DNA from: Thermoproteota archaeon
GTDB taxonomy: Archaea; Korarchaeota; Korarchaeia; Korarchaeales; Korarchaeaceae
Reading direction: 5' to 3'
NCBI GenBank assembly: GCA_027491395.1
Contig: JAOZFI010000041.1
Coordinates: forward strand, 1 to 64,000
Length of the DNA: 64,000 nt
Shown here: in pieces, positions 1 through 8,412 of the stretch
Layout: the number at the start of each line of letters is the position of its first letter
How positions within the stretch are numbered: the stretch's first letter is position 1
Notes under the pieces: model-generated
Seen by the model: the letters and a program-made list of their open reading frames with translations, nothing else
The model's database searches: none
Told to the model about the DNA's origin: nothing
Translations under genes and position numbers: made by a program

Positions 1-183
1 ATAGTAAGGCAGAGAAAACCTTACAGGAGGAAGAACGGTCAGTGGGTAGTCTTCGATGATAATGCAGCCGTACTAGTCAACGATGACGGTACCCCCAAAG
101 GTTCGGAGTTCAGGGGCCCAATAGCCAAGGAGGCAATCGAGAGATGGCCCTCGCTGGGAGCCGTCTCTGCTCAGGTAGTGTGA
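1..183 (+). CDS. rpl14: Ribosomal protein uL14, C-terminal part
   Basis: Frame 1 is open from the first base to a TGA at 181-183 and encodes about 60 residues ending in a typical uL14 tail: a FRGPIAKEA segment, then a conserved ending of the type WPxLGAVSAxVV. The start lies outside the window. uL14 sits on the large-subunit face at intersubunit bridges. Its place directly before uL24 is the usual archaeal S10/spc order. The stop codon runs straight into the Shine-Dalgarno of the next gene (TGAGGTGAT), which suggests coupled translation. Confidence 0.93.
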   Translation: MVRQRKPYRRKNGQWVVFDDNAAVLVNDDGTPKGSEFRGPIAKEAIERWPSLGAVSAQVV

Positions 184-193
184 GGTGATCAGA

Positions 194-775
194 TTGCAAA
201 GGACCGTATCGCACAAACCAAGTAAGCAGAGGAGGTACCTGTACAACGCGCCCCTCCACCACATGGGCAAGATAATGTCCGCCCACCTCTCCCCAGAGCT
301 GCGGGAGAGGTACGGGGTCAGGTCAATGCCCATAAGGAAGGGCGACAGAGTCAAGGTAGTCCGAGGTGATTACAAGGGAACCGAGGGGGAGGTCATCTCT
401 GTAGACAGGGAGAAATACAGGATAGCGATCAAGGGACTAATAAGGAAGAAAACCGACGGGACCGAGATACCAATTCCCATCCACCCCTCCAAGGTGATAA
501 TCACGAAGCTTGACCTCAAGGACGATGCTAGGAAAAAGATACTCGAGAGAAAGGGAGTAACCGAGGAGGAGATAGAGGAAGCTATCGAGGAAGAGGAGAG
601 AACCGAGGAGAAAGAAGGGCAGGCAGAAGAGGAAACTTCGAAGGAGGTCGAGGAAGCAGGAGGAGAGCTAAGAACAGAGATGGGAACCAGAGCAGGAGCC
701 GAGACTGAAGGGATAGAGACCCAAGAGAGCCAGAGCGCACCGGATGTGAAACCTGAAGGAAAGGGAGATGAGTGA
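194..775 (+). CDS. rpl24: Ribosomal protein uL24 with long acidic tail
   Basis: An early-assembly large-subunit protein. A KOW-type core ([14 protein letters not shown], near residue 50) follows a basic N-terminus, and the archaeal family is clearly recognisable up to about residue 115. The remaining 75 or so residues are a Glu-rich, low-complexity acidic tail, longer than in most archaeal uL24 (about 120 residues), and probably disordered. I choose TTG at 194 because a strong GAGGTGAT lies 4 nt before it. The ORF-track GTG at 185 falls inside that Shine-Dalgarno. The tail could be a lineage-specific extension; its function is unknown. Confidence 0.93.
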   Translation: MQRTVSHKPSKQRRYLYNAPLHHMGKIMSAHLSPELRERYGVRSMPIRKGDRVKVVRGDYKGTEGEVISVDREKYRIAIKGLIRKKTDGTEIPIPIHPSKVIITKLDLKDDARKKILERKGVTEEEIEEAIEEEERTEEKEGQAEEETSKEVEEAGGELRTEMGTRAGAETEGIETQESQSAPDVKPEGKGDE

Positions 776-777
776 TT

Positions 778-1500
778 ATGGGGAAGATGGGAGGAAGCAG
801 GCATCTAAAGAGACTTGCGGCTCCTGGCTACTGGCCTATAGCCAAGAGGGAGAAGGTCTGGGTGGTCAAGCCGAGACCGGGCCCCCATCCCATGGAGCAG
901 GGGTTCCCTCTGCTCGTAGTGGTCAGGGACATCTTGGAGCTGGCCACCACGGCTAGAGAGGCCAAAAGGATCATCTTCATGAAGAAGATCTGGGTGGACG
1001 GCAAGCCTAGGTACAATTACAAGTACCAAGTGGGTCTAATGGATGTGGTCTCAATACCGGACTTGGGTAAGCATTACAGAATAGTTCCTGATCCCTTCAA
1101 GTTCTTGAAGCTTGTGGAGATACCCGAGGCAGAATCCAACCTCAAGATCGTCAAGGTGATGGGTAAGAGGACTGTGAGGGGAGGGAAGATACAGCTGACC
1201 ACCCATGACGGGAGGAACTTCCTGTTGAGGCCTGATTCGGACACGGCTAAATCGATCAGGGTAGGCCATTCTCTACTGATAGAGGTACCATCCCAGGAGA
1301 TAAAGCAGATCTTCCCGCTTGAGGTGGGAGCTGTTGCCGCCATGATCAGAGGGAGGATGGCGGGTCACATAGGCACCATAAAGGAGCTGGCGGAGTTCAT
1401 TGAGCTGCAGGACTTGGAGGATCCCAACCTGATATACAGGGGAACCTCGGAGAACGTGCTGGTCGTCGGGAGGGAGAAACCAGCTATAAGGGTGAGGTGA
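778..1500 (+). CDS. rps4e: Ribosomal protein eS4
   Basis: Archaeal/eukaryotic small-subunit protein of about 241 residues. It starts MGKMGGSRHLKRLAAP, the family signature. An S4-like RNA-binding segment follows (about residues 45-100), then the central S4e domain and a C-terminal KOW region (AAMIRGRMAGHIGTI). ATG at 778 is used; the ORF-track GTG at 772 lies two codons upstream and overlaps the uL24 stop. The stop TGA is itself the TGA inside the next gene's Shine-Dalgarno, so translation with uL5 is probably coupled. Confidence 0.95.
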   Translation: MGKMGGSRHLKRLAAPGYWPIAKREKVWVVKPRPGPHPMEQGFPLLVVVRDILELATTAREAKRIIFMKKIWVDGKPRYNYKYQVGLMDVVSIPDLGKHYRIVPDPFKFLKLVEIPEAESNLKIVKVMGKRTVRGGKIQLTTHDGRNFLLRPDSDTAKSIRVGHSLLIEVPSQEIKQIFPLEVGAVAAMIRGRMAGHIGTIKELAEFIELQDLEDPNLIYRGTSENVLVVGREKPAIRVR

Positions 1501-1504
1501 TTCC

Positions 1505-2065
1505 ATGACTGTTGAGCTGGCTAACGCCATAGAGGAGAGATGGAAGAGCAACCCCATGCTCATGCCAAAGGTAATGGCAGTGACCTTGAACATAGCCGTC
1601 GGCAGGAGCGGGGAAGTACTCCTGAGAGCCGGTAAGGTGCTTGAGGAACTCACCGGACAGAAACCCGTCCATAGAAGGGCTAAGAGGACCATTAGAGAGT
1701 TCGGAATAAGAAAAAGGGAGCCCATAGCTGTCACAGTCACTGTCAGGGGTAAGAAGGCTCTGAAATTGTTGGACAGGGTGGCCGATGCTGTGGACAGGAG
1801 GATCAGAGCCAGCGCCTTTGATGAGTTCGGTAACTTCGCCTTCGGTATAAAGGAGCACATAGAGATCCCCGGGGTTAGGTACAAGGCCGACATAGGGATC
1901 TTCGGCATGGATGTCATCGTGACCATGGGGAGGGCTGGCTACAGAGTAGCTAAGAGGAGGATAAAGCGCGCGAGGATACCTAGGAGGCACAGGCTGACTA
2001 GGGAGGAGTCCATGGTCTTCGCGGAAAAGTACTTAAGGCTGAAGGTGCTGTCCGATAGCGAGTGA
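1505..2065 (+). CDS. rpl5: Ribosomal protein uL5
   Basis: Large-subunit protein that binds 5S rRNA in the central protuberance. The 186-residue product shows archaeal uL5 features: the MPKVMAVTLNIAVGRSGE segment near residue 20, the LTGQKPVHRRAKRTIREFGIR block that contacts rRNA, and a central EFGNFAFGIKEHIEIPGV motif. Start ATG follows GAGGTGAT with the usual spacing of about 4 nt. It lies between eS4 and uS14 as in other archaeal spc operons. Confidence 0.96.
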   Translation: MTVELANAIEERWKSNPMLMPKVMAVTLNIAVGRSGEVLLRAGKVLEELTGQKPVHRRAKRTIREFGIRKREPIAVTVTVRGKKALKLLDRVADAVDRRIRASAFDEFGNFAFGIKEHIEIPGVRYKADIGIFGMDVIVTMGRAGYRVAKRRIKRARIPRRHRLTREESMVFAEKYLRLKVLSDSE

Positions 2066-2079
2066 GGTGAGGGGGTAAA

Positions 2080-2244
2080 ATGGCTAAGCCGAGGAGAAAG
2101 GTGAGGACCAAGGGAAAGGGCGCTTACGTGTGCAGGAGATGCGGGAGAGTGGGGAGGGGCATAATCCGGAAGTACGGTCTCTACCTCTGCAGGCAGTGCT
2201 TCTTGGAAGTGGCTCCCCTCATGGGATGGAAGAAGTACGAGTGA
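2080..2244 (+). CDS. rps14: Ribosomal protein uS14, zinc type
   Basis: A 54-residue protein too short for the ORF track. It reads [20 protein letters not shown] and carries the zinc ribbon C-x2-C-x15-C-x2-C (cysteines near 18, 21, 37 and 40), ending MGWKKYE. This is the zinc-binding uS14 found in archaea, which sits in the 30S head. It lies 14 bases after uL5 and ends TGAGGTGAT, fusing its stop to the Shine-Dalgarno of uS8. Confidence 0.95.
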   Translation: MAKPRRKVRTKGKGAYVCRRCGRVGRGIIRKYGLYLCRQCFLEVAPLMGWKKYE

Positions 2245-2255
2245 GGTGATCGCTG

Positions 2256-2648
2256 ATGACGAGGCTGGATCCATTGGCCGACGCTATGAGCACCCTGACC
2301 AATGCCTCTAGGGTCGGGAAGAGGGAGACTGTCATAAACATAGCCTCCAAGCTCATAGGGAAGGTGCTGAGGATACTCCAAGAGGAGGGCTACGTTGAGG
2401 AGTTCGAGTACATAGACGATGGAAGGGCCGGGAAGTACAGGGTCAGGTTGAAGGGAAGGATAAACAAGGCGGGAGTCATAAAACCGAGGTTCTCGGTGAA
2501 GAAAGATGAGTTCCTGTACTGGGAGAAGATGTACCTGCCGGCAGAGAACGTGGGGGTCATAATAGTCTCCACCAACCAGGGAATCATGAGTCACAGGGAG
2601 GCGAAGAAGAGGGGAATTGGAGGGGTCCTCCTCGCTTACTGCTACTGA
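2256..2648 (+). CDS. rps8: Ribosomal protein uS8
   Basis: A 130-residue small-subunit protein that binds 16S rRNA helix 21. The N-terminus ([18 protein letters not shown]) and the C-terminal [21 protein letters not shown] motif are diagnostic. ATG at 2256 follows GAGGTGAT by 5 nt. In bacteria uS8 is the feedback repressor of the spc operon. I see no obvious uS8-binding mimic in this leader, so that role is not claimed here. Confidence 0.96.
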   Translation: MTRLDPLADAMSTLTNASRVGKRETVINIASKLIGKVLRILQEEGYVEEFEYIDDGRAGKYRVRLKGRINKAGVIKPRFSVKKDEFLYWEKMYLPAENVGVIIVSTNQGIMSHREAKKRGIGGVLLAYCY

Positions 2649-2664
2649 TACTGAGGTGATGGAG

Positions 2665-3216
2665 ATGGGCAGGTTTCCTAGAATGGTCACTCAAGCTCAG
2701 GAGATTGAGGTCCCTGTGGTAGAGGGTGTTGACGTCGAGGTGGATGGTTCCAAGGTGGTGGTCAAGGGCCCGAAGGGTAGGCTCGAGAAGAAGTTCCACG
2801 AGGAATTGGTGGAGATCATTAAAGAGGGAGACAAGGTCAAGGTGAGAGTCTACGGTAAGAGGAAGTTCCATTATGCTTACTTGGGGACAGTGGCGGCCCA
2901 CATCAAGAACATGATGAAGGGGGTCACCGAAGGCTTCTCCAAGGAGATGATAATAGTGTACGCCCACTTCCCGATGAAGGTCGAGGTAGACGAGAAGAGG
3001 AAACTCGTCGTGATAAATAACTTCCTCGGGGAGAAGGCTCCCAGATACGCTAAGATCGTCGGGGATACTAAGGTGAGGGTTGAAGGGGACAGGATATATA
3101 TTGAGGGCATATCAAAGGAGGATGTCGGGCAGACGGCGGCCAACATCAGGCAGGCCACTAGAATAAAGGATAAGGATCCGAGGGTGTTTATGGACGGTAT
3201 CTACGTGGTGAAGTGA
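2665..3216 (+). CDS. rpl6: Ribosomal protein uL6
   Basis: About 183 residues, with the two repeated alpha/beta domains of uL6. The first domain has VPVVEGVDVEVDGSKVVVKG; the second has the DVGQTAANIRQATRIKDKDP motif near the C-terminus. I use ATG 2665, about 4 nt after GAGGTGAT, and not the track start at 2617, which overlaps uS8. uL6 lies close to the sarcin-ricin loop and factor-binding region. Confidence 0.95.
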   Translation: MGRFPRMVTQAQEIEVPVVEGVDVEVDGSKVVVKGPKGRLEKKFHEELVEIIKEGDKVKVRVYGKRKFHYAYLGTVAAHIKNMMKGVTEGFSKEMIIVYAHFPMKVEVDEKRKLVVINNFLGEKAPRYAKIVGDTKVRVEGDRIYIEGISKEDVGQTAANIRQATRIKDKDPRVFMDGIYVVK

Positions 3217-3217
3217 A

Positions 3218-3604
3218 ATGACTGAGTCGAGAGTGGAGGAAAATAGGATTCTCTTACAGAGATTGAAGAAGGGAAAACCTAGGTTCCTGAACCTAGCTAG
3301 ATACTGGAGGTTGGGCGCTGTCAAGAGCTGGAGAAAACCTCGGGGGATAGATAACAAGCAGAGGCTGAAGCTGAAGAGCAGGCCCAAGCAACCGGTGATC
3401 GGATACAAGAATCCTGATGAGATCAGGGGCCTTCATCCCTCGGGCAGGAAGCCCGTTATAGTGCACAATGTGAAAGAGCTGAGGAGCGTGGCCGAGGAGT
3501 ACGGTAACGAAGCTGTAATCTACATAGCGGGTACCGTGGGGGGAAGGAAGAGGGCCGCCATAAGGGAGGAGGCGCGGAGACTGGGACTCACCCTAGCCAA
3601 CTAG
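3218..3604 (+). CDS. rpl32e: Ribosomal protein eL32
   Basis: A 128-residue archaeal/eukaryotic large-subunit protein. Diagnostic segments are SWRKPRGIDNKQRLK, the GYKNPDEIRGLHPSG block and the VHNVKELRSVAEEYG helix. Start ATG lies one base after the uL6 stop, so the two are probably translationally coupled. Confidence 0.95.
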   Translation: MTESRVEENRILLQRLKKGKPRFLNLARYWRLGAVKSWRKPRGIDNKQRLKLKSRPKQPVIGYKNPDEIRGLHPSGRKPVIVHNVKELRSVAEEYGNEAVIYIAGTVGGRKRAAIREEARRLGLTLAN

Positions 3605-3617
3605 AGAGGTGATGCAA

Positions 3618-4043
3618 GTGAAACTGGATTACCAGAAGAGGCTGGCTGCCAAGGTGGCTGGTGTCGGCTTAGACAGGGTTAGGATAAACCCTGAGAAGAT
3701 AGAGCTCATACAGGAAGCGATAACTAGGAGCGATATAAGGAGACTGATAAGGTCCGGGGCCATAGAGATACTGCCCAAGAGGGGAGTGAGTAGAGCCAGG
3801 ACCAGGGCGAGGCCGAAACGCAGGGGTCCTGGTAGGAGGAAAGGCGGCAAGTACTCACGACTTCCTAGGAAGAGGAGATGGATAAACAAGATAAGAGCCC
3901 TGAGGAGGGAACTCAAATCGATGAAAGAGAGGGGGATAATAGACGCCAAGATGTACAGGGATCTCTACAGGAGACTCTCTAGGTTCGACAGCGTCGCCCA
4001 CCTCAGGTCCCACGTCATGAGGGAGGTGAAGGGGGTTGGCTAG
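3618..4043 (+). CDS. rpl19e: Ribosomal protein eL19
   Basis: Archaeal/eukaryotic large-subunit protein of about 141 residues, very basic. It shows the eL19 opening (LDYQKRLAAKVAGVGLDRV), the EAITRSDIRRLIRSGAI block and the RRGPGRRKGGKYSR basic segment. I take GTG 3618, about 4 nt after GAGGTGAT, over the ORF-track start at 3609 inside that Shine-Dalgarno. Its 3' end overlaps the uL18 start by 8 bases. Confidence 0.94.
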   Translation: MKLDYQKRLAAKVAGVGLDRVRINPEKIELIQEAITRSDIRRLIRSGAIEILPKRGVSRARTRARPKRRGPGRRKGGKYSRLPRKRRWINKIRALRRELKSMKERGIIDAKMYRDLYRRLSRFDSVAHLRSHVMREVKGVG

Positions 4044-4638
4044 ATCAGCTAGGTACAAGGTCAGATTCAGACGGAGAAGGGAGGGTAAGACCGACTACAA
4101 GAAGAGGCTGGCTCTGCTGAAGAGCGGGCTCCCTAGGATGGTGGTCAGGAGGACTAACAGGTACGTAATAGTACAGTTCGTCAAGTTCAGACCCGAGGGG
4201 GATGAGGTAATAGCATACGCTTTCTCCAAGGAGCTATCGAGATATGGATGGCCGTACGGAGGGAAGAACACGCCTGCGGCCTATCTCACCGGGTACTTGG
4301 CGGCTCTGAGGGCTAAGGAGGCGGGAGTCGAGAAGGCGGTTTTAGATATAGGAAGGTTCCCATCCACCAAGGGCTCTAGGCTCTACGCGGCCCTCAAAGG
4401 TGCCTTTGACGCGGGCATAGAGATTCCCCACTCTCCAGAGGTCCTACCCGAGGAGGACAGGATAAAGGGCGAGCACATAGCCTCTTGGGCCTCTTCTTTA
4501 AAGGAGGAGAGCGAGGAGTTCTATAGGAGACAGTTTGCCATTTACTTGTCTAGGGAAGCAGATCCGGAGTCCATGCCCGAGGTCTTCGAGAGGGTGCTGT
4601 CCCAGCTGGAGCGCGGGCTCTCGGGAGGCAATGGTTAA
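4036..4638 (+). CDS. rpl18: Ribosomal protein uL18
   Basis: A 200-residue 5S rRNA-binding protein of the central protuberance. Typical archaeal features are RFRRRREGKTDYKKRLALL, VRRTNRYVIVQFV and the NTPAAYLTGYLAALRA helix. The extended C-terminal region (FYRRQFAIYLSREADPESM) is normal for archaea. Start is TTG 4036, within the end of eL19, an overlapping arrangement that implies coupled translation. Confidence 0.94.
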   Translation: MARSARYKVRFRRRREGKTDYKKRLALLKSGLPRMVVRRTNRYVIVQFVKFRPEGDEVIAYAFSKELSRYGWPYGGKNTPAAYLTGYLAALRAKEAGVEKAVLDIGRFPSTKGSRLYAALKGAFDAGIEIPHSPEVLPEEDRIKGEHIASWASSLKEESEEFYRRQFAIYLSREADPESMPEVFERVLSQLERGLSGGNG

Positions 4639-4671
4639 ATAAGCAGGGAGCTAAGGGAGGGTTGAGGAAAA

Positions 4672-5316
4672 ATGTCAGCCGAGGGAGAGGCTCAAAGCGA
4701 GTTGGAGAGGACTTGGACCCCCAGAACTAGGGTGGGCAAGCTCGTCGCCGAAGGTAGGATCAAGAGCATAGACGAGATACTGAGGAGGGGCATACCCATC
4801 CAAGAGCCGGAGATAGTCGATCTCTTGGTTCCAGGCCTTAAAGAGGAGATAATAGAGGTGAGGAGGGTTCAGAGACAGACCGACGCGGGCGAGCTGACCC
4901 AGCTCAGGATAGTGGCTGCTGTCGGAGATGGGATGAGCTACGTCGGTGTCGGGAAGGGCAAGGGGAGGGAGTTCAGGATAGCCTTGGCTGATGCCATAAG
5001 GAACGCCAAGCTGAACATAGTAAAGGTGAGGAAGGGCTGTGGCTCTTGGGAATGCGGCTGCGGCAGGCCCCACTCGATCCCTGCCACGGTGACCGGGTCC
5101 TCAGGCTCCGTGAGAGTCACCCTGATGCCAGCCCCTAGGAAGCTGGGTATAGTGGGTAACGAGACCGCTAAGGTGATACTGGGACTGGGTGGCCTGCAGG
5201 ATGTCAGGGTGTTCTCCAAAGGTCAGACGAAGAACAGGATGAACTACGCCTTCGCGATACACGACGCGCTTTGGAAGCTGCTTCTGATGACCCTCCCGCA
5301 GGACTGGAGGGTCTGA
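4672..5316 (+). CDS. rps5: Ribosomal protein uS5
   Basis: A 214-residue small-subunit protein of the mRNA entry and decoding region. The double-stranded-RNA-binding-like domain contains VAAVGDGMSYVGVGKGKG, then GCGSWECGCGRPHS, as in archaeal uS5, and a C-terminal S5 fold (KTKNRMNYAFAIHDAL-like). A TATA-like TTAAATAAG at 4632-4640 lies about 35 bases before the ATG, so an internal promoter is possible in this otherwise tight operon. Confidence 0.95.
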   Translation: MSAEGEAQSELERTWTPRTRVGKLVAEGRIKSIDEILRRGIPIQEPEIVDLLVPGLKEEIIEVRRVQRQTDAGELTQLRIVAAVGDGMSYVGVGKGKGREFRIALADAIRNAKLNIVKVRKGCGSWECGCGRPHSIPATVTGSSGSVRVTLMPAPRKLGIVGNETAKVILGLGGLQDVRVFSKGQTKNRMNYAFAIHDALWKLLLMTLPQDWRV

Positions 5317-5321
5317 TCTAA

Positions 5322-5417
5322 AGCTTTTTATTCCCTCGTTCTAGTCAGGTGGAGAGGCGCGCGCCCGTTAGGCGCGGGAGCGCACGATGTCGGGTGCGCC
5401 CTGAGAGGTGGTTGGGA
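5322..5417 (+). promoter_or_regulatory. Promoter and structured GC-rich leader of uL30
   Basis: An AT-rich box (aagctttttatt, near 5322-5333) follows the uS5 stop and could start transcription near 5354. The roughly 64-base leader is strikingly GC-rich. It can form a hairpin at 5359-5383: GCGC and CCCG pair with CGGG and GCGC around one G-A mismatch and a 7-nt loop. A small GGG-TGCG-CCC stem follows at 5392-5401. This is the only long, structured leader inside the ribosomal block. A regulatory role is inference only. Confidence 0.5.
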
Positions 5418-5906
5418 TTGGAAGAGTTCCCGCTGATGGCCGTTGTGAGGATAAGAGGTAGAGTTGACATAAAGCCGGATATACGGCATACTCTGGATAT
5501 GCTCCACATGAAGAGGAAGTTCTGGGCTACCGTGGTGCCCCTGACTCCCTCGTATAAGGGAATGCTTCATAAGGTGAAGGACTACACCGCTTATGGAGAG
5601 ATCGACAGGGAGACCCTGATACAACTGCTCAAGGCTAGAGGGGAACTCACTACTGGAGGCAGGCTGACGGACGAGTGGCTGGAGAAACATAGGGAGGAGA
5701 CCGGCTTCTCAAGTGTAGAGGAGCTGGTCGATGCAGTTATGAGGGGAGAGGTGAGGCTTCACAAGTTGAAATGGCTAAAGCCCTACTTCAGACTTCATCC
5801 CCCGAAGGGAGGGTTCAAGAAGACGACGAAAAGGGCGTGGAATGACGGAGGAGAGTTGGGATATAGGGGGAAGGAGATAAATAGGCTCCTGAGGAGGATG
5901 ATATGA
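5418..5906 (+). CDS. rpl30: Ribosomal protein uL30
   Basis: About 162 residues, the long archaeal form of uL30. The ferredoxin-like core begins AVVRIRGRVDIKPDIRHTLDML. The PSYKGMLHKVKDYTAYGEID segment and a C-terminal HPPKGGFK block are conserved. The start is uncertain. TTG 5418 has a GAGAGGTG Shine-Dalgarno 7 nt upstream; ATG 5436 is also reasonable. The track GTG at 5349 would add 23 residues of Arg-rich sequence not expected in the family and overlaps the structured leader. Confidence 0.92.
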   Translation: MEEFPLMAVVRIRGRVDIKPDIRHTLDMLHMKRKFWATVVPLTPSYKGMLHKVKDYTAYGEIDRETLIQLLKARGELTTGGRLTDEWLEKHREETGFSSVEELVDAVMRGEVRLHKLKWLKPYFRLHPPKGGFKKTTKRAWNDGGELGYRGKEINRLLRRMI

Positions 5907-6370
5907 TGCGGACTATACCTAGGAGGAGGAAGAAGAGTAGGAAGCTGAGAGGACACAGGCTCCACGGATATGGGCAGCAGAGGCAGCACAGGAGAAGTGG
6001 AAGACAGGGTGGATTCGGAAAGGCAGGAGTGAAGAAGCATCTCTGGACTTGGATAACAGCGTATGAGCCAGACTACTTCGGCAGGGGCAGGAGGGGATTC
6101 AAGAGACCAAGGGCCGTGGTGAGGGAGGTGAGGACTGTAAATGTGGGAGAGTTGGAGAGAATGCTCCCGGACCTGATGGCCCTAGGATACGCTAGGGAGA
6201 CTGAGAAGGGCATAGAGGTAGACCTATCTGAGGCTGGTTACGATAAGCTCTTGGGCAGGGGTAGAGTCACCAAGCCCCTGTTGGTCAAGGTCAATTTCGC
6301 CACGGAGATGGCCGTCAGGAAGCTAGAGGAGGTAGGAGGCACTGTGATAACGGAATCGAAGTTGGAGTGA
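5903..6370 (+). CDS. rpl15: Ribosomal protein uL15
   Basis: A 155-residue, basic large-subunit protein. The N-terminus is the Arg/Lys/Gly-rich uL15 extension (KLRGHRLHGYGQQRQHRRSG). The globular part ends with LLVKVNFATEMAVRKLEEVGG. ATG 5903 overlaps the uL30 stop (ATGA type), so translation is coupled; ATG 5906 is an equally possible start. secY follows after 10 bases, the classic order. Confidence 0.94.
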   Translation: MMRTIPRRRKKSRKLRGHRLHGYGQQRQHRRSGRQGGFGKAGVKKHLWTWITAYEPDYFGRGRRGFKRPRAVVREVRTVNVGELERMLPDLMALGYARETEKGIEVDLSEAGYDKLLGRGRVTKPLLVKVNFATEMAVRKLEEVGGTVITESKLE

Positions 6371-6380
6371 GGGGGTAGAT

Positions 6381-7784
6381 ATGAGCATTGTGAGGGAGAT
6401 AATTGCTAAGATAAACAAAGGAATACCAGAGGTAGAAAAGCCCAAGAGAACCCCCTCCCTCAAGGAGAAGCTCATATGGACGGCCATAACCCTCCTAATA
6501 TACTTTTTCCTGACCGAGGTCCCCCTATACGGTATCCCTAGAGGTGGACTGGATTTCCTAGCGGAACTGAGGGTGATATTCGCTGGAGCTCAGGGGAGCA
6601 TAGTAGAATTGGGAATAGGACCGGTCGTAACCGCCGGAATAGTACTGGAGCTGCTCGTGGGCAGCAAGATAGTTCAGTTGGATTTGACGGATCCAGAGGA
6701 CAGGAAGTTCTTCCAAGAGGCCCAGAGGGTAGCAGCCATATTCTTCATTCTCTTCGAGGTCTCTGCTTACACAATGGGAGGGAGATTCGGCGCCCTTACC
6801 ACCGAGCAGGCCCTGCTGGCCATAGCCCAACTCTCGCTGGGGAGCTTCCTCCTGATGATGCTGGACGACTTGGTCAGCAAGTGGGGGATAGGGAGTGGTA
6901 TAAGTCTCTTCATTCTGGCGGGAGTGGCCCAGAGGGTCATGTGGGGGGCACTGTCCCCTGCTATAGAGAAGAGGAGCGGCAGGTTCGTCGGCGTGATCCC
7001 GGCCCTCCTCACTGAAGGGGCCGGGGCCATATACAGGGGCGCCCTCCCAGATCTCTTAGGACTGATCGCGACCTTCGCCGTCTTCATAGCTGTGGTCTGG
7101 ACTTACGAGGTGAGGGTCAATGTCTCGATAGCTCACACCCTCTACGGCGGTTACAGGACCAAGTACCCGATAAGGCTCCTTTACGTCAGCAATGTACCGA
7201 TAATATTCGCAGCCGCGTTGATAGGGGATATAGACATAATGGCCAAGATAGTTTGGTCCAGAGTGGGGTCCAATCCTGGGGGCTGGTTGAAGTACTTGGT
7301 CGACTTCCTAGGAAGGTATGAGGCAGATCCCATTACCGGGAGCATGGTGCCAGTATCAGGGCTGGCCTACTACTTGGCGACCCCACATGGTCCAGACGTA
7401 CTCGTTCAAGATCCGGTCAGGGCGCTTGTGTACCTAGTGGTCTTGGTCGGGGCTAGCGTCGCCTTCGCTAAGATATGGGTGATGACCGCTGGAATGGATC
7501 CCAGATCGGTCAGCGAGCAGCTCGTCAAGCAGGGAATAGTCGTCCCTGGCAGGAGAGCATCCGTGAAGGTGGTAGCCAAGACCATAGAGAAGTACATAGA
7601 GGCGGTCACCTACCTAGGTGGGTTCATAGTAGGTCTCCTAGCGGCTCTTGCTAACTTTACAGGAGCTCTAGGAACTGGCAGCGGAATACTGCTGGCCGTT
7701 ACCATAGTGGCTGGATTCTACGAGACGCTGATGCGCGAGCGCGCCCTAGAGATGTACCCGAGATTGAAGAAGTTCATAGGATAG
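6381..7784 (+). CDS. secY: Protein translocase subunit SecY
   Basis: The 467-residue core of the Sec protein-conducting channel in the cytoplasmic membrane. It contains about ten hydrophobic helices. The plug and TM2 region includes GIGPVVTAGIVLELLVG, the signature of SecY TM2. The cytoplasmic loop ending RLLYVSNVPIIFAAAL is the TM7 signature, and VKQGIVVPGRR near residue 370 is the C5 loop that contacts the ribosome. ATG 6381 follows GAGGGGGTAGAT. It works with SRP54 and 7S RNA, both also encoded here. Confidence 0.97.
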   Translation: MSIVREIIAKINKGIPEVEKPKRTPSLKEKLIWTAITLLIYFFLTEVPLYGIPRGGLDFLAELRVIFAGAQGSIVELGIGPVVTAGIVLELLVGSKIVQLDLTDPEDRKFFQEAQRVAAIFFILFEVSAYTMGGRFGALTTEQALLAIAQLSLGSFLLMMLDDLVSKWGIGSGISLFILAGVAQRVMWGALSPAIEKRSGRFVGVIPALLTEGAGAIYRGALPDLLGLIATFAVFIAVVWTYEVRVNVSIAHTLYGGYRTKYPIRLLYVSNVPIIFAAALIGDIDIMAKIVWSRVGSNPGGWLKYLVDFLGRYEADPITGSMVPVSGLAYYLATPHGPDVLVQDPVRALVYLVVLVGASVAFAKIWVMTAGMDPRSVSEQLVKQGIVVPGRRASVKVVAKTIEKYIEAVTYLGGFIVGLLAALANFTGALGTGSGILLAVTIVAGFYETLMRERALEMYPRLKKFIG

Positions 7785-7793
7785 GTGGTCCAG

Positions 7794-8297
7794 TTGGATC
7801 TCTCCCTTATACTATTTCCTCCCGGCTCAATCCTCTTTATCACATTCTTGGCCTTCGCCATAAGCCTCTCCATCAACCTGCTCAACAAGAGAACTATAGA
7901 CTACGATAGGCTCAGGGAACTCCAGAAGATCGTTAACGAGTATACCAAGCTCCAAAGGGAGCTGATCAGGGATCCTGAGAACAAGAAGTTGAAGAAGAAG
8001 CTCGACAGGATGAAGCCCCAGTTCGATGCCGCGCGCTCGGAGATGACCAAGATGAACATGAAACCCATGCTCTACACGACTCTACCCATACTTGTGATCT
8101 TCTGGGCCTTAGGGAACTTTTACTCCGAGATCCCAGTGGCTAGACTGCCGTTTCCCCTCCCCTTCATAATGGATTACTTCCATGGGAACAGCGCCCTCTC
8201 CAGCCAGACGATCGGGTACCTAGGCTACTACATAATAGTGTCCTTCCTGTTCTCAATGATATTCCAAAAAATACTGGGAACCTCCCCAACCGAATAA
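7794..8297 (+). CDS. YidC/EMC3-like membrane insertase (DUF106)
   Basis: A 167-residue membrane protein of the archaeal DUF106 (Ylp1) family, distant relatives of YidC/Oxa1/EMC3. Known structure and context suggest it helps insert membrane proteins. A first hydrophobic helix (residues 8-28) is followed by a charged coiled-coil hairpin (KLKKKLDRMKPQFDAARSEM, about 60-85), then two more membrane segments near 90-110 and 145-165. I use TTG 7794, which follows AGGTGGT by 4 nt. Its position directly after secY is conserved in many archaea and supports the role. Confidence 0.88.
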   Translation: MDLSLILFPPGSILFITFLAFAISLSINLLNKRTIDYDRLRELQKIVNEYTKLQRELIRDPENKKLKKKLDRMKPQFDAARSEMTKMNMKPMLYTTLPILVIFWALGNFYSEIPVARLPFPLPFIMDYFHGNSALSSQTIGYLGYYIIVSFLFSMIFQKILGTSPTE

Positions 8298-8361
8298 TTT
8301 TCTTACATTTACCCTAAAAATTTTAACATTCCAATACTACCTCGTGGAACGCTAATAGGCA

Positions 8362-8376
8362 AATGTTTAAAATCCA
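8362..8376 (+). promoter_or_regulatory. Probable TATA box for eL34-eL14-cbf5
   Basis: The 115-base gap after the DUF106 gene is AT-rich and holds atgtttaaaatcc near 8362-8376, a good archaeal TATA element. Start of transcription would be about 8395, just before the Shine-Dalgarno of eL34. A run of A/T (ccctaaaaattttaac, near 8312) may end the upstream secY transcript. Confidence 0.5.
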
Positions 8377-8412
8377 CAGGTTCGGTTAGGACTGGCCGCG
8401 GGGGTGCTGGTC

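Noticed and set aside
1273-1926. 217-aa minus-strand ORF
   Set aside because: Antisense to eS4 and uL5, no family features; a shadow of GC-biased codons.
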